NCBI RefSeq assembly: GCF_014857925.1
Contig: NZ_JACYVZ010000007.1
Span: 1 to 64,000 of the forward strand
DNA: 64,000 bases
Source of the DNA: Cysteiniphilum marinum
Lineage (GTDB): Bacteria > Pseudomonadota > Gammaproteobacteria > Francisellales > Francisellaceae
Direction: 5' to 3'
In this document: in pieces, positions 1 to 8,879 of the stretch
Position numbering within the stretch: position 1 is the first letter of the stretch
Layout of the letters: every line of letters starts with the position of its first letter
Program-made: the position numbers and the translations under genes
The notes under the pieces: model-generated
What the model was told of the DNA's origin: nothing
Seen by the model: the letters and a program-made list of their open reading frames with translations, nothing else
Databases searched by the model: none

Positions 1-125
1 ATCTGCGTTGAATGCACACCATACTTTGAGGAAATCTCATTAATCGTTAAATCGCCTTTTATCGCGTCCAAAGCAACCTTGGCTTTAAATTCTGCTGTAT
101 AGCTTTTATTCTTCTTAGCTGGCAT
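1..125 (-). CDS. IS3-family transposase OrfA, N-terminal part (runs off left edge)
   Basis: The reverse strand encodes a start codon at 125-123 preceded by a perfect AGGAGG ribosome binding site (131-136). About 41 residues follow before the window edge. They contain [17 protein letters not shown] and a following helix ending [11 protein letters not shown], the typical opening of IS3-family OrfA transposases, a helix-turn-helix DNA-binding subunit. Its function would be binding the IS ends during transposition. The rest of the element lies outside the window, so I cannot say whether it is intact. The IS terminal region lies just to its right (121-215) and is duplicated. Confidence 0.8.
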   Translation of the reverse strand, partial: MPAKKNKSYTAEFKAKVALDAIKGDLTINEISSKYGVHSTQ

Positions 126-310
126 TTTTACCTCCTAACTTGGCACACAGTTTAACATTTTTGAGGCGCTTTTTGTGTCTCTAACTGTGGTCCAAAATAT
201 GGGGAGTATTATACTGGCATTTTTACCTCCTAACTTGGCACACAGTTTAACATTTTTGAGACGCTTTTTGTGTCTCTAACTGTGGTCCAAAATATGGGGA
301 GTATTATATT
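121..310. repeat. 95-bp tandem duplication of an IS3-type element end
   Basis: Positions 121-215 and 216-310 are near-identical copies with a period of 95 bp, differing by only a couple of bases. Each copy holds the leader of the transposase (RBS and the complement of its start codon) and the outer IS end with the motif TGTGTCTCTAACTGTGGT (174-191 and 269-286). Two nested IS ends next to one transposase start suggest either a tandem insertion followed by deletion, or a replication or recombination duplication at the element end. Confidence 0.85.
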
Positions 311-1259
311 ATCATTTTCTTGGAAAGCTAAACAATTTCAAAAGATAGCCAATCAACTTACTGTCACAGCAGATACTCAAAAGAAGTATATTGATGAAGG
401 CATTAATCAATTAGTTGATTTGACAATCGAAGTTATTAACATGTCAAAAGATCAGAAGAATCATCTGGAGTACAGTAGTAATAATAGCTCAAAGGAGTAT
501 ATTAAGAATCATGGAGAAAGAAGACGTGCCGCGCTAATCGATTTTAACTTTACAAAAATACTTGAAGAACTTTCAGAGGAGAATAGAGCGCTATACATTG
601 ATAAGCTAGGAATAGGTAATTTTGATAAACTAATGATAAAGTCTGATTTTATTTCTTCACGCGCTTTAGCACTTTTGCCAATGGAAACTCAAAAGCAATA
701 TATTGATCACATAGGGTATAGAACACTAAAAGAGTTTTCTAAAAAAGATAAAAAATTAGAAAAGTGGCTAACAAACTGGACTGATAACGTAAAAAATAAA
801 TCTATAGCGCAGGTTTTAAGAAACTTTCATGATATGTGTGAAATTGATCAAGAAAACGCACCTAAGAAAACTTATGCGCCTTGTAAAGCTATAGTAAATA
901 ATATTGAATACAAAGTGCCATTTTTCTTGATTAATTACTACCAAGTGAACTCAGCAGAAAAGGCTATTAATCAACTTTTAATTGAAAAAGATCCATTACA
1001 TGTACTTGAGCAGGCGACTGATGATTTTAAAGTCAATGTGGTGGATAAAATAGATGCTATTAAGCACGGGAATACGAAAGCAAGTTATGAGTATGAATTG
1101 AAAGCTTATCATTCTATGAAACAAGCGTTAAAAGAAAATGTTAATGAGGCTCAAAAGTATTTTTTCAAGCAAAAAGACTTGGGAGATGATCGTGACTTTG
1201 AGTTAATATTTAGGCGTGGTTCAAAAGAAGCTCAATATATAGGCATGGTTCAGAAATGA
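270..1259 (+). pseudogene. 5'-truncated gene of unknown function, interrupted by the IS end
   Basis: An open frame of about 329 codons runs from inside the IS end to 1259. The first 14 residues are IS sequence, so the native start is missing. The first in-frame ATG (441) has no clear ribosome binding site. The product is hydrophilic, lysine-rich and probably helical, without signal peptide or membrane segments. I recognise no family. The simplest reading is that the IS inserted into a larger gene and only the 3' part remains. The residual frame has no internal stops, so the event may be recent or the fragment may still be expressed from the IS side. Confidence 0.5.
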
Positions 1260-1344
1260 GGTATTTTAGTAAACACAATACGTGACGAATTGTAGCGTCC
1301 CTGACTATTTGGCGTTGATAGTCCCACGGTGAATGCGGATATGA

Positions 1345-2646
1345 TCAAGCACCTTCTATTATTTTTAGCTTAATGGTCACCGTTAATCCTGTACTATTTG
1401 TATTATTGGCAAATGTCAACTCCCCTTGGTGCTTTTGAATGATTTCATTAGCGATATACAATCCAAGACCATGCCCAGGCAAGGCACTATCCCCTTGACT
1501 AAATGGCTTCTTTAAGCCAGATAAAACGCTTTTATCGACACCATAGCCTTGATCCTGAATATAAATATTGACATATTTACTCTCAATGACATAACTAATC
1601 TGTGCATAATTTCCATACTTAATCGCATTATTGATCAAATTGTCTATTGCGCGTTTAAACAACGCTCGATCAACTAAAACATTAATTTTTTGAGAATAAT
1701 TGACTGGTATAAGCATAGCATTTTCTTGATATTCAGCCACTATTTCCTTAAGGAACGACTTAATATCCATACTCACGCATTTTTTCCTATCTAGCGGTTT
1801 TGAGCTTATGAGTATATCGTTAAGCATCGTATTCATTTCGATCATTGTTTTTTCACAAATACTTTGCAGGTTGTCTATATAGTTATTTCTAACTCTAAAT
1901 AACAATTTTGATACAGGTGATTTGAGATCATGACTTACTGCAGCCATGTTTAACTTAAGTTTCACGATTTCATTGATCGCTTGATAATTTGCCTCTATCA
2001 GATTCTTCACTGTATTTGCTTTAAATAGGTTGAGTTTTTTGGGAGAGCTATCTGGCATTATAAGCGAGCTTTGTCTTAATCTAATGATAATACCACCTAT
2101 CCCAATCGCCCTAAGAAAAACAAAAATAACCAACAAGGCCAGTAAGCAATAAAGTAACTGCAACAGAATAGCAAGCATACTCATTTTAATTGGTCGCGAC
2201 TCTATATCAATATAAATATTAAGCCAGCCATTTCCATCATTTGAGTAAACAGATAAGCAGTTATTATTATCATGTAGAACAAATTGATGAATGATATCAT
2301 GTGTTAATTGTTCTCTATTTAACTTTATATTACATTGCGGCTGAGCTGAAACTTCTCTTGTCACCTGAAATACGGTACCATCTAATGCTAATTGCATTTT
2401 CTGTATTTGTAAATTTACTGCCCCACCTTTCCGAGCTGATCGCCCCCAATCACCCAATACGACATCCATTACCTTAACTAAGCTATCGTCACTGAGGTTA
2501 TTGAGCCTTTTATTGTCTTGACGCAACCCAATGAGCGTTTGTGCAGCAAAAAAACTATTTATACCAACAATCAAAAGGATCAGGATAATAATGGCAACAG
2601 CCATGGGCAAAGGGATCATTTTTTTAAGATGGTTAATATTACCCAT
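1345..2646 (-). CDS. Membrane sensor histidine kinase (orphan)
   Basis: 433 aa. A transmembrane helix at about 14-34, an extracytoplasmic sensor region at about 35-154 and a second helix at about 155-181 precede a HisKA/HATPase_c kinase. The phospho-accepting histidine is H239 in SHDLKSP. The N box is DNLINNAIKYG, and the ATP lid contains DQGYGVD and GHGLGLYIANEI, so catalytic motifs are intact. It would autophosphorylate on an extracytoplasmic signal and pass phosphate to a response regulator, but no regulator is encoded next to it. It follows the MFS-like gene by only 7 bp on the same strand, so the two are very likely co-transcribed and may form a transporter-sensor pair. The signal is unknown. 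Confidence 0.85.
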   Translation of the reverse strand: MGNINHLKKMIPLPMAVAIIILILLIVGINSFFAAQTLIGLRQDNKRLNNLSDDSLVKVMDVVLGDWGRSARKGGAVNLQIQKMQLALDGTVFQVTREVSAQPQCNIKLNREQLTHDIIHQFVLHDNNNCLSVYSNDGNGWLNIYIDIESRPIKMSMLAILLQLLYCLLALLVIFVFLRAIGIGGIIIRLRQSSLIMPDSSPKKLNLFKANTVKNLIEANYQAINEIVKLKLNMAAVSHDLKSPVSKLLFRVRNNYIDNLQSICEKTMIEMNTMLNDILISSKPLDRKKCVSMDIKSFLKEIVAEYQENAMLIPVNYSQKINVLVDRALFKRAIDNLINNAIKYGNYAQISYVIESKYVNIYIQDQGYGVDKSVLSGLKKPFSQGDSALPGHGLGLYIANEIIQKHQGELTFANNTNSTGLTVTIKLKIIEGA

Positions 2647-2653
2647 AGAATTT

Positions 2654-3877
2654 TTAACTCAATGATCTTATGGCGAGAATATTGAGAACAGCAAGCAATA
2701 CTAACACACATAAAAGCAAGCCAATTCCCAGATTATAATAGGTGTACACTAATGGCCAAGTGACTAATGTTATCGCGTAGTAAACACCAAAGCTCATCCC
2801 CATTTTGCGCTTCTCGTGTTGATATAATAATGGCAGATAAGTAGTTAAAGCCAGCATGCCAAACCATAATATCACCGGATACACGATGATTGCTGCTAAT
2901 TCCGCACCTATGATACTCAAGACTTTGAATAAAATACAAAAAGACACGGTTATACAAAATGCGACATAATTAACTTTCTGTGGTGAAAAGATCTTTATTA
3001 TCACTGGGTATATTGTAAATGCACTCAAGAACATTAATACATTAATTGCTATTTGTATCAATAGTATCACCGATAACGGATAAGGCATTGAAGTATAAAA
3101 ATCAATCATCAATCCTGTTGATATGCCCACCACCTGATAAAACAATACCGCTGAAATGATAATGTACACAAAATTTCTGTTCTTAAATAAGCTTAAGTTT
3201 GCAAGGAGAAAGCTTGCCAACATCTTGCTTTTCTTTGCTTTAGAAATATTGCTTTGTATATTACATCTCAATAAAAAGCATATAAAATAAGCGATGAATA
3301 TTAAAATAACTGCAGCAAAAACCAAAGTACTCAAGCTAAACATTGATCGAAAATGCAGTAATAGCGATGAAAAAATTCTGTAAACAGAATAAGTCGATAT
3401 AAATATTATAGCTATTAGATAGCCCTGATCTAGGCGCGTATTTTGACAGTCTATGTTGTTGATAGCAATATACACACAGAGTGTTAGGATACAATAATGT
3501 GCACTCGTAAAGATTGCAATAAAACAAAAAATCACACCATCTACGAGTGTTATTTCTTTAAAGCCAAACTTGACCTCACATAAAAGCAAGATATAGCCCA
3601 ACATCAAGACGAGTAAACAATATCTTAGTAACCTAACACAATGACTTCGATCACTTAAATAACCGATCCAAAAGCACAATATAAATGCAGCCGAAAACAA
3701 TACGCCTTGGTACATATTAACTGCCAATGCATCTAAAGTAGTTGACGTGAGGGTAACATAAACTGGGTGTATACTCGCAATGACACTTTGCCATACTGAA
3801 AAACTAATAGCATCCGCCAGCGCAATAACAAAAAGAAATATAATACCACCATGCGCTCTACTTTGCATCATAATCAC
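2654..3877 (-). CDS. MFS-like polytopic membrane transporter
   Basis: 407 aa, almost entirely hydrophobic, with about 11-12 predicted transmembrane helices. The loop GYLSDRSHCVRLLR after the second helix matches the MFS motif A pattern (G-x-L-x-D-R-x-G-R-x-x), with the usual glycine replaced by H-C. Long MFS proteins of this size usually move small solutes by proton coupling. The substrate cannot be told from the sequence. It is the first gene of a likely two-gene operon with the histidine kinase 7 bp downstream. It could act as a transporter or as a co-sensor, as UhpC does for UhpB. That role is inferred from the arrangement only. Confidence 0.7.
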   Translation of the reverse strand: MIMMQSRAHGGIIFLFVIALADAISFSVWQSVIASIHPVYVTLTSTTLDALAVNMYQGVLFSAAFILCFWIGYLSDRSHCVRLLRYCLLVLMLGYILLLCEVKFGFKEITLVDGVIFCFIAIFTSAHYCILTLCVYIAINNIDCQNTRLDQGYLIAIIFISTYSVYRIFSSLLLHFRSMFSLSTLVFAAVILIFIAYFICFLLRCNIQSNISKAKKSKMLASFLLANLSLFKNRNFVYIIISAVLFYQVVGISTGLMIDFYTSMPYPLSVILLIQIAINVLMFLSAFTIYPVIIKIFSPQKVNYVAFCITVSFCILFKVLSIIGAELAAIIVYPVILWFGMLALTTYLPLLYQHEKRKMGMSFGVYYAITLVTWPLVYTYYNLGIGLLLCVLVLLAVLNILAIRSLS

Positions 3878-3989
3878 CCTAACATTTGAACACCCAAAAA
3901 ATTATTGATGAGCAGTATATATCCTACCCTACAGTAAGTGAATAATAATTGAATTAAAGATTTAATTAAAGTAGACCCTTAAAGCAGGT

Positions 3990-4024
3990 AACTTGAGTTG
4001 AGCATGAGTAGTTTCAACTCAGGT
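3990..4024 (-). terminator. Stem-loop after the lipoprotein gene
   Basis: A 9-bp stem, TTGAGTTGA paired with TCAACTCAG, encloses a loop of about 12 nt immediately beyond the stop of the lipoprotein gene. The U-run is better on the plus strand (GGTTTTATC) than on the minus strand, so its strength as a minus-strand terminator is uncertain. Confidence 0.4.
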
Positions 4025-4028
4025 TTTA

Positions 4029-4865
4029 TCATAAAAACACAGGGCTTTTGCACGCTTGATCTAGGCAATACTGCACCGTGTCGCTTGAAGCAACATCTAA
4101 AATATCAACGACACCCTCATTAAGGCCTGAAAAAGGCTTTGCATAGCTTACTTTATATAGTTTTCCGTCATTCATTTTTTCGATTACTAGCTGAGCATCT
4201 GTTTGCTTTGGTCTAAACACTTCTTCAATCCTAAAGTCATTTCCACTTTGCAATTTGATATAATATGATTTAGCAAGATATGGCACATCTTGATTGTTAT
4301 TTTTTAAATACAAAGTTTGATCTGCAAAGGTTAATTGGCGTTTTGTATCAGAGTTTTCGTACACGCTTGAAGCACTCTCAAGAATAGAATTATAGGATAC
4401 CACAGGTTGTGCACATCGAGCATCTATACAATTTTCACCATAGGATAAGCTAAATTTCCTATTATGCTCCATGTCTTTACGCACATCCTTCACACTTAAT
4501 AAACAGGTTGTAGTATTCACGGACAAAGTTGATCCGCATGATTTATTAGTCACCACTAAATCATATGGCTGAAGTTGCTCATTCAATTTATTAACAATAG
4601 TACTTACCTCAGGGTAATCAGGCTCGGCATTGTTGATGCTATCAAATGAATAAGCAAGGTTAATTTCAAGCAACGATTCTTGTTGCGCTTTAATACCATA
4701 GATACTAAAAGCAGAGACACTGGTTATCACTTGTTTTGTCGCAGCACGCGATGAATCATCACTACCCGCCCCACCACCACAGGCGCTCAAAAAAGCACCC
4801 ATAACAGTTAATAAACTTGTTAAACTTATTGCCTTAATCTTCTCTTTTGAAAGAAATTTGCTCAT
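4029..4865 (-). CDS. Secreted lipoprotein of unknown function
   Basis: 278 aa from the ATG at 4865. I chose it over a possible ATG at 4877 because a GGGG stretch sits 5-8 bases upstream of it and the upstream ATG has none. A charged N-terminus and hydrophobic stretch lead to the lipobox FLSAC with C29 as the lipidation site, followed by GGGAGS, a flexible linker. Residue +2 is glycine, not aspartate, which favours sorting to the outer membrane. The remainder is a mixed soluble domain with several cysteine pairs (about residues 110-160 and near the C-terminus) that could form disulfides. I do not recognise the family. The gene is alone between a stem-loop and dsbD, with no operon context. Confidence 0.65.
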   Translation of the reverse strand: MSKFLSKEKIKAISLTSLLTVMGAFLSACGGGAGSDDSSRAATKQVITSVSAFSIYGIKAQQESLLEINLAYSFDSINNAEPDYPEVSTIVNKLNEQLQPYDLVVTNKSCGSTLSVNTTTCLLSVKDVRKDMEHNRKFSLSYGENCIDARCAQPVVSYNSILESASSVYENSDTKRQLTFADQTLYLKNNNQDVPYLAKSYYIKLQSGNDFRIEEVFRPKQTDAQLVIEKMNDGKLYKVSYAKPFSGLNEGVVDILDVASSDTVQYCLDQACKSPVFL

Positions 4866-5006
4866 ACATAACCCCATTATACTTTTATGATTATTCTAAC
4901 TAAGGAGATCATCCTTATTCGACCAATATGATCAAAATGCGCTCACCAGGAACAAGCGTCATTATACAAATGAAATCTCAAAAAAATAGCGTAGTTCTAC
5001 GGTATT

Positions 5007-6782
5007 TTAAGGAAATTTGATATTTATAGCCGCATGCTCTTTTGAAAGCGCTACATTCAATTGCTGCTTCAATGCATTAATATCAACTACCCCAGCAATG
5101 CGCTTAATTTCACTATTTTGTTGATTGCGCAAAATAAGTGTTGGTAAACCTAATACGTTCGCCGTTTTAAGCAGCTCCGTGCTATTGGCGTTATAGTCTG
5201 AAACATCCACCTTAATAACCTTGATATTATTTTTCTTAAAGTAGTCTTGCATGGTAGGCGATAGCAAAATGGCTTTAAGCTTTAAGCAATTCTCACACCA
5301 ATGTGCAAAGTAGTCGATTAGAACATATTGATGCGTTTTTAATGCTAAAGTGACTTGTTGCTCGAGCTCTTGGCTATTAGATACTGTAGTGAAATCGTTT
5401 TGTGTAGAGGTCGTGCTTGTCTTGTTTACGGTGTGTAAAGTGTGATTAGCAACTATGATTAATAGCACCAAAAACAGGATAACAGCCGCAATAAAATGTT
5501 TGGTTTTTTGTTGGATAGATGCGGATATAACAGATGCATAAACAAGATAGATTACGTAAACACTAATCAATAGAACATATAGGCTAAAAATAATAGCTTC
5601 TAATAGCGTAATGCGACTTAAAAGGAAAATTGCCATTGCTAACATCGCAAAGCCAAAAATGACTTTGATTTCCTGCATCCATGCGCCTGATTTCGGTACA
5701 AAGCGCTTAAGTCCAAGCGCAATAAGCATCAGAGGCACACCCATACCAAAACCTAGCGCAAAAAGTGCTACCCCTCCATAAAGAATATCACCTGTTTGCA
5801 CAATGGTCGTTAATACTCCAATTAAAGGGGCTGATGTGCAAGGTGATAATACCAAGCTTGCAATTGCACCCATGAGAAAGCTTGCGAATATGCCGCCGGT
5901 TTTAATATTGTGTTGTGATTGTCCAAGGCGCGCACTAAGCGCTTGAGGCAGTTGAATTTGAAAAGCACCAAACATGGATAGCGCTAATATAGCAAATAAT
6001 GCGGCAAGTAGAATGATGACCCAGCTTTGCTGAAAGAAAATCTGGAAAGATAGTCCAATGCTGCTAATAATAATTCCCAAAATGGCATACATCACCGACA
6101 TTCCAAGCACATAGGAAAGCGCTAATAGAAAGCTGTAAAATTTACTGTGATTTTTACCGACAACAATGGCGCTGATAATTGGTAACATAGGTAAAACGCA
6201 AGGTGTGAAGGCAAGTAATAAGCCAACACCAAGAAGTGCTAAAATACCTAACCAGTTAAAGTCATTTTGTTCATAGGGTAATACGTTTGGATCAATTTTA
6301 ATTTCTTTGACTTGGGGCAAATGACATAAGTTTTTATCACAACTTTGGTATTTAACCTCGAGCTTGCTGTGAGATGTTATTTCACCTGAAAGTGGAATTC
6401 GTAATGATAATTGATTTGTATAAACTTGTTCATCTTTAAATACAGGATGTGTGGTTGCTGAAGGAAAGTAAATCTCACCAAGCTTTGCTTGATCAGCATG
6501 TTGTAGCTGTATGCTGATCTTTTTTTTATAAAGGTATTGTCCTTTGGGAATACGCCAGCATAAGGTGATTTCACCTTTGTTTTGAGTTTCTATCACGCTC
6601 AGCTGATTAAAGGATTGTTCAGGTGAGCTAAAGAGATCAATATTGCTAAAACTATTATCCGTTAAGAAATTATTAGCATTAGCAAAACCAAATAGGTTAA
6701 ACACTAACAAGAATAACAAACAGTTTAGCTGCCGTAGTAACACAAAAAGACTCATTAAAAGGTATCTATTAATAAATGGCAT
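5007..6782 (-). CDS. dsbD: Thiol:disulfide interchange protein DsbD
   Basis: 591 aa. DsbD carries electrons from cytoplasmic thioredoxin across the inner membrane to periplasmic DsbC, DsbG and CcmG. All three modules are visible: an N-terminal periplasmic alpha domain with CDKNLC (about 147-153); eight or so membrane helices with the cysteines of AFTPCVLPMLP (about 193) and LSPCTSAPL (about 313); and a C-terminal thioredoxin-like gamma domain with WCENC (about 496-500). The start at 6782 has no strong ribosome binding site; an in-frame ATG at 6755 is an alternative. The gene follows xseB by 42 bp on the same strand and may be read from that operon. Confidence 0.93.
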   Translation of the reverse strand: MPFINRYLLMSLFVLLRQLNCLLFLLVFNLFGFANANNFLTDNSFSNIDLFSSPEQSFNQLSVIETQNKGEITLCWRIPKGQYLYKKKISIQLQHADQAKLGEIYFPSATTHPVFKDEQVYTNQLSLRIPLSGEITSHSKLEVKYQSCDKNLCHLPQVKEIKIDPNVLPYEQNDFNWLGILALLGVGLLLAFTPCVLPMLPIISAIVVGKNHSKFYSFLLALSYVLGMSVMYAILGIIISSIGLSFQIFFQQSWVIILLAALFAILALSMFGAFQIQLPQALSARLGQSQHNIKTGGIFASFLMGAIASLVLSPCTSAPLIGVLTTIVQTGDILYGGVALFALGFGMGVPLMLIALGLKRFVPKSGAWMQEIKVIFGFAMLAMAIFLLSRITLLEAIIFSLYVLLISVYVIYLVYASVISASIQQKTKHFIAAVILFLVLLIIVANHTLHTVNKTSTTSTQNDFTTVSNSQELEQQVTLALKTHQYVLIDYFAHWCENCLKLKAILLSPTMQDYFKKNNIKVIKVDVSDYNANSTELLKTANVLGLPTLILRNQQNSEIKRIAGVVDINALKQQLNVALSKEHAAINIKFP

Positions 6783-6824
6783 GGTAGCACGATGCTGCTG
6801 GAAATGAAGTGTCGAAGTGGTGCT

Positions 6825-7034
6825 TTAGAGATTATTTTTATTCTCAAATTCAGCGATAAACTTCTCCGCAGCGGCAATACGCTCTTTGCAAATAAGATAG
6901 CTTTTGGATGCTTTTTCCAACATGGGGGCAAGCTCATCGATCATGTTGGGGTTATTTTGCCCTTGCTGAAGTTGGTAGTTTATCTCTTCTAAAATGGCAT
7001 AGTTCTCGGCATAAGTTTTGGTTTTATTTGTCAT
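6825..7034 (-). CDS. xseB: Exodeoxyribonuclease VII small subunit
   Basis: 69 aa, the usual size for XseB. The helical sequence contains LEEINYQLQQG and a later helix starting LAPMLEKASKSY, as in the family. It assembles with XseA into exonuclease VII, which degrades single-stranded DNA from both ends to oligonucleotides in repair and recombination. Its start overlaps the end of xseA by 11 bp, the usual translationally coupled arrangement. Confidence 0.92.
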   Translation of the reverse strand: MTNKTKTYAENYAILEEINYQLQQGQNNPNMIDELAPMLEKASKSYLICKERIAAAEKFIAEFENKNNL

Positions 7035-8502
7035 TTGTAATCTCTGCAGCTATTTGACCATCATGGTAATGAAGGGTGAGTTTATCACAGCTTTTGGCAC
7101 TTTGGGCAGAGGTAATATATTTCCCTTCATAACTCGTTAGGCTAAAGCCACGCTTAAGTGTTGGTTCAATTGAAGCGCTTAAGATTAACTTATACTGCGC
7201 TTGAGCAGTGTTGTTGGCGTATTCTAAGACAACTCTGGCTTGCGTCAATGTGCTTGAATGCCAGTGGGCAATTTGAAATGCGTGCTGTTGTAACATCGCT
7301 TTTGCTAACGTGTGTACATGTGTTGCAATATATTCAATATTAGTTTGCGCGATATGTGTATAACGATGTGTTAACTGCATTAATTCATGGTAGTGGCGCT
7401 CATGCAGTTGTTTTTGATAACTTAAGGCTTCTTTTGAGAAGCTTATAATTAATTGGAAATAATGCGTATAAATCGTTTTATGATGATTTAACGTTGTTTT
7501 TATAAGGTGCTGCGCTGAAGTTTGTTTAGACTCAACATCTTTATGATGGTGTTGCACTAAATGACGTGCTTGGCTAATAGTAAAGTCAAAATGCTTTTGT
7601 GCATTTTGCGCTTTGGTACTGATATTTTCTTTAATAAATTGAATGACCTTAGATGGGGTATCAAAACTTTTATTGGCAAGTTGATCAAGTATCGTTTGAT
7701 CACGCTTATGCCCAATACCGGTAAAAACAGCAATCGGCATATGACAAATTGCATTGGCTGGCTCAAAGTAATTAAAGCCATCAAGATCAGATTCAGCACC
7801 TCCACCACGTATAATGACAATGCAGTCATAGTTTTTCTGATGTGCTTTTATGGATTTGTAAATCGTGCGCAATTGTGTGGTAATTTCAGTTGCACAAGTT
7901 TTGCCTTGCATACTGGCATGATAAACATCAAATTGGCATAGGTGATGTTTCTGTAAGAGCTTTGCTTCAGTAAAAAAATCTTGAAGCCCTGCCGCGTGTT
8001 TACTTGATATGACGGCAACGTGTGTGAAATCATTAGGTGTCTCAAGCTTAAGATTTCTATGGTGTAATCCTTCTTGCTCCAATCGAGTTAAAATAGCTTG
8101 TTTGCGCGCTTGACGATCACCCAAGGTGAAGCTTGGGTCAATATCAAGAATATTAAGGCTTAAGCCAAAGGTTTGATGAAAGCTCGGCTCGATTAAAAGC
8201 AATACTTTTAGTCCTGATTTTAACGATTCACCTGTACTGCGTTGGAATTTAGTATTAATCTTAATCGCCATGCTTGCCCACATATTGATGCGTACTTTGG
8301 CAATCATTTGTTGGGTATTATCATCAAACTCAACAAGCTCACCATAAAAATGCCCTGCGTTTTTTTGCCATTGTGAGATTTCGCCACGCACCCAATAACC
8401 ACGATTACCTTTAAAGTGTTCATCAATGGTTTGTTTAATTTGTGTTAAAAAGTCACTTAGGCTAAGAGGCTCTTTTATCGTCGTCAGTACAGTTAAGCTC
8501 AT
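7024..8502 (-). CDS. xseA: Exodeoxyribonuclease VII large subunit
   Basis: 492 aa. The N-terminal OB fold (about 10-105, with GYWVRGEISQW) is followed by the catalytic domain with the family motif IVIIRGGGAESDLDGFN and AVFTGIGHKRDQTILD, then a long coiled coil (about 280-430) that binds XseB. I start at the ATG at 8502 because the frame two codons earlier opens only with a TTG. It forms the catalytic subunit of exonuclease VII. It follows a 48-residue microprotein gene with 13 bp between them, and overlaps xseB downstream. Confidence 0.94.
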   Translation of the reverse strand: MSLTVLTTIKEPLSLSDFLTQIKQTIDEHFKGNRGYWVRGEISQWQKNAGHFYGELVEFDDNTQQMIAKVRINMWASMAIKINTKFQRSTGESLKSGLKVLLLIEPSFHQTFGLSLNILDIDPSFTLGDRQARKQAILTRLEQEGLHHRNLKLETPNDFTHVAVISSKHAAGLQDFFTEAKLLQKHHLCQFDVYHASMQGKTCATEITTQLRTIYKSIKAHQKNYDCIVIIRGGGAESDLDGFNYFEPANAICHMPIAVFTGIGHKRDQTILDQLANKSFDTPSKVIQFIKENISTKAQNAQKHFDFTISQARHLVQHHHKDVESKQTSAQHLIKTTLNHHKTIYTHYFQLIISFSKEALSYQKQLHERHYHELMQLTHRYTHIAQTNIEYIATHVHTLAKAMLQQHAFQIAHWHSSTLTQARVVLEYANNTAQAQYKLILSASIEPTLKRGFSLTSYEGKYITSAQSAKSCDKLTLHYHDGQIAAEITNDK

Positions 8503-8515
8503 ATACAATCTGAAT

Positions 8516-8662
8516 TTATTGCAAGTCTAAAATATCGCTAATTTTTAGTTTTAGCGTTTTGGCAATCACCGATAAAGGCACACCGGCACTTAGCATTTCT
8601 TCAACCTCAAGCTTAAGCTCGGTATGGCGCAAATTATTTTCAAATGAAGATGAATGTTTCAT
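8516..8662 (-). CDS. 48-residue helix-turn-helix-like microprotein upstream of xseA
   Basis: A 48-codon frame starting at 8662 with a strong AGGAGG ribosome binding site (about 8666-8672). The product begins MKHSSSFENN and ends with a predicted two-helix segment containing SAGVPLSVIAKTLKLKISD. Its pattern (small residue, turn, IAK, hydrophobic spacing) resembles a helix-turn-helix half such as those of recombinase or transposase DNA-binding domains. The stop lies 13 bp before the xseA start, so the two are probably co-transcribed. I know of no named family. The good ribosome binding site and operon position support a real gene; comparison with relatives would be needed to confirm it. Confidence 0.55.
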   Translation of the reverse strand: MKHSSSFENNLRHTELKLEVEEMLSAGVPLSVIAKTLKLKISDILDLQ

Positions 8663-8700
8663 AAACCCTCCTGGTTTGGTTTTTATTTACATAAGATCAT

Positions 8701-8857
8701 GCACTTTTTCTATTTCAACACCCCGCCTCGCAAACTCGGCACCCCTCTTGCAAAGAGGGGAATATAAAATCACCATTGCCTAATTCCCCTCTTTGCAAGA
8801 GGGGTGGCAGCCGCAGGCTGACGGGGTGTTTATAAAATACATAACTTCAGTTATTTA
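8701..8857. repeat. MITE-like palindromic repeat, copy 1
   Basis: About 157 bp with long inverted arms: the outer ends are AACACCCCG and CGGGGTGTT, and the inner arms pair CCCCTCTTGCAAAGAGGGG with its reverse complement across a loop of about 24 nt. The arms are roughly 46 bp with a few mismatches in the outer half. A second copy lies at 63100-63270, sharing the sequence and flanks on both sides. There is no coding capacity. It fills the 217-bp gap between the two microprotein genes and may act as a transcription terminator for the upstream lexA unit. Confidence 0.8.
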
Positions 8858-8879
8858 AAATTAATTTAACGAATTGACA

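Noticed and set aside
6792-6992. Small plus-strand frame of 66 codons opposite xseB
   Set aside because: It is the antisense shadow of xseB and its leader, without its own ribosome binding site.
8559-8783. Plus-strand 74-codon frame across the microprotein and repeat
   Set aside because: It reads through the MITE palindrome and is antisense to the microprotein with the better ribosome binding site.
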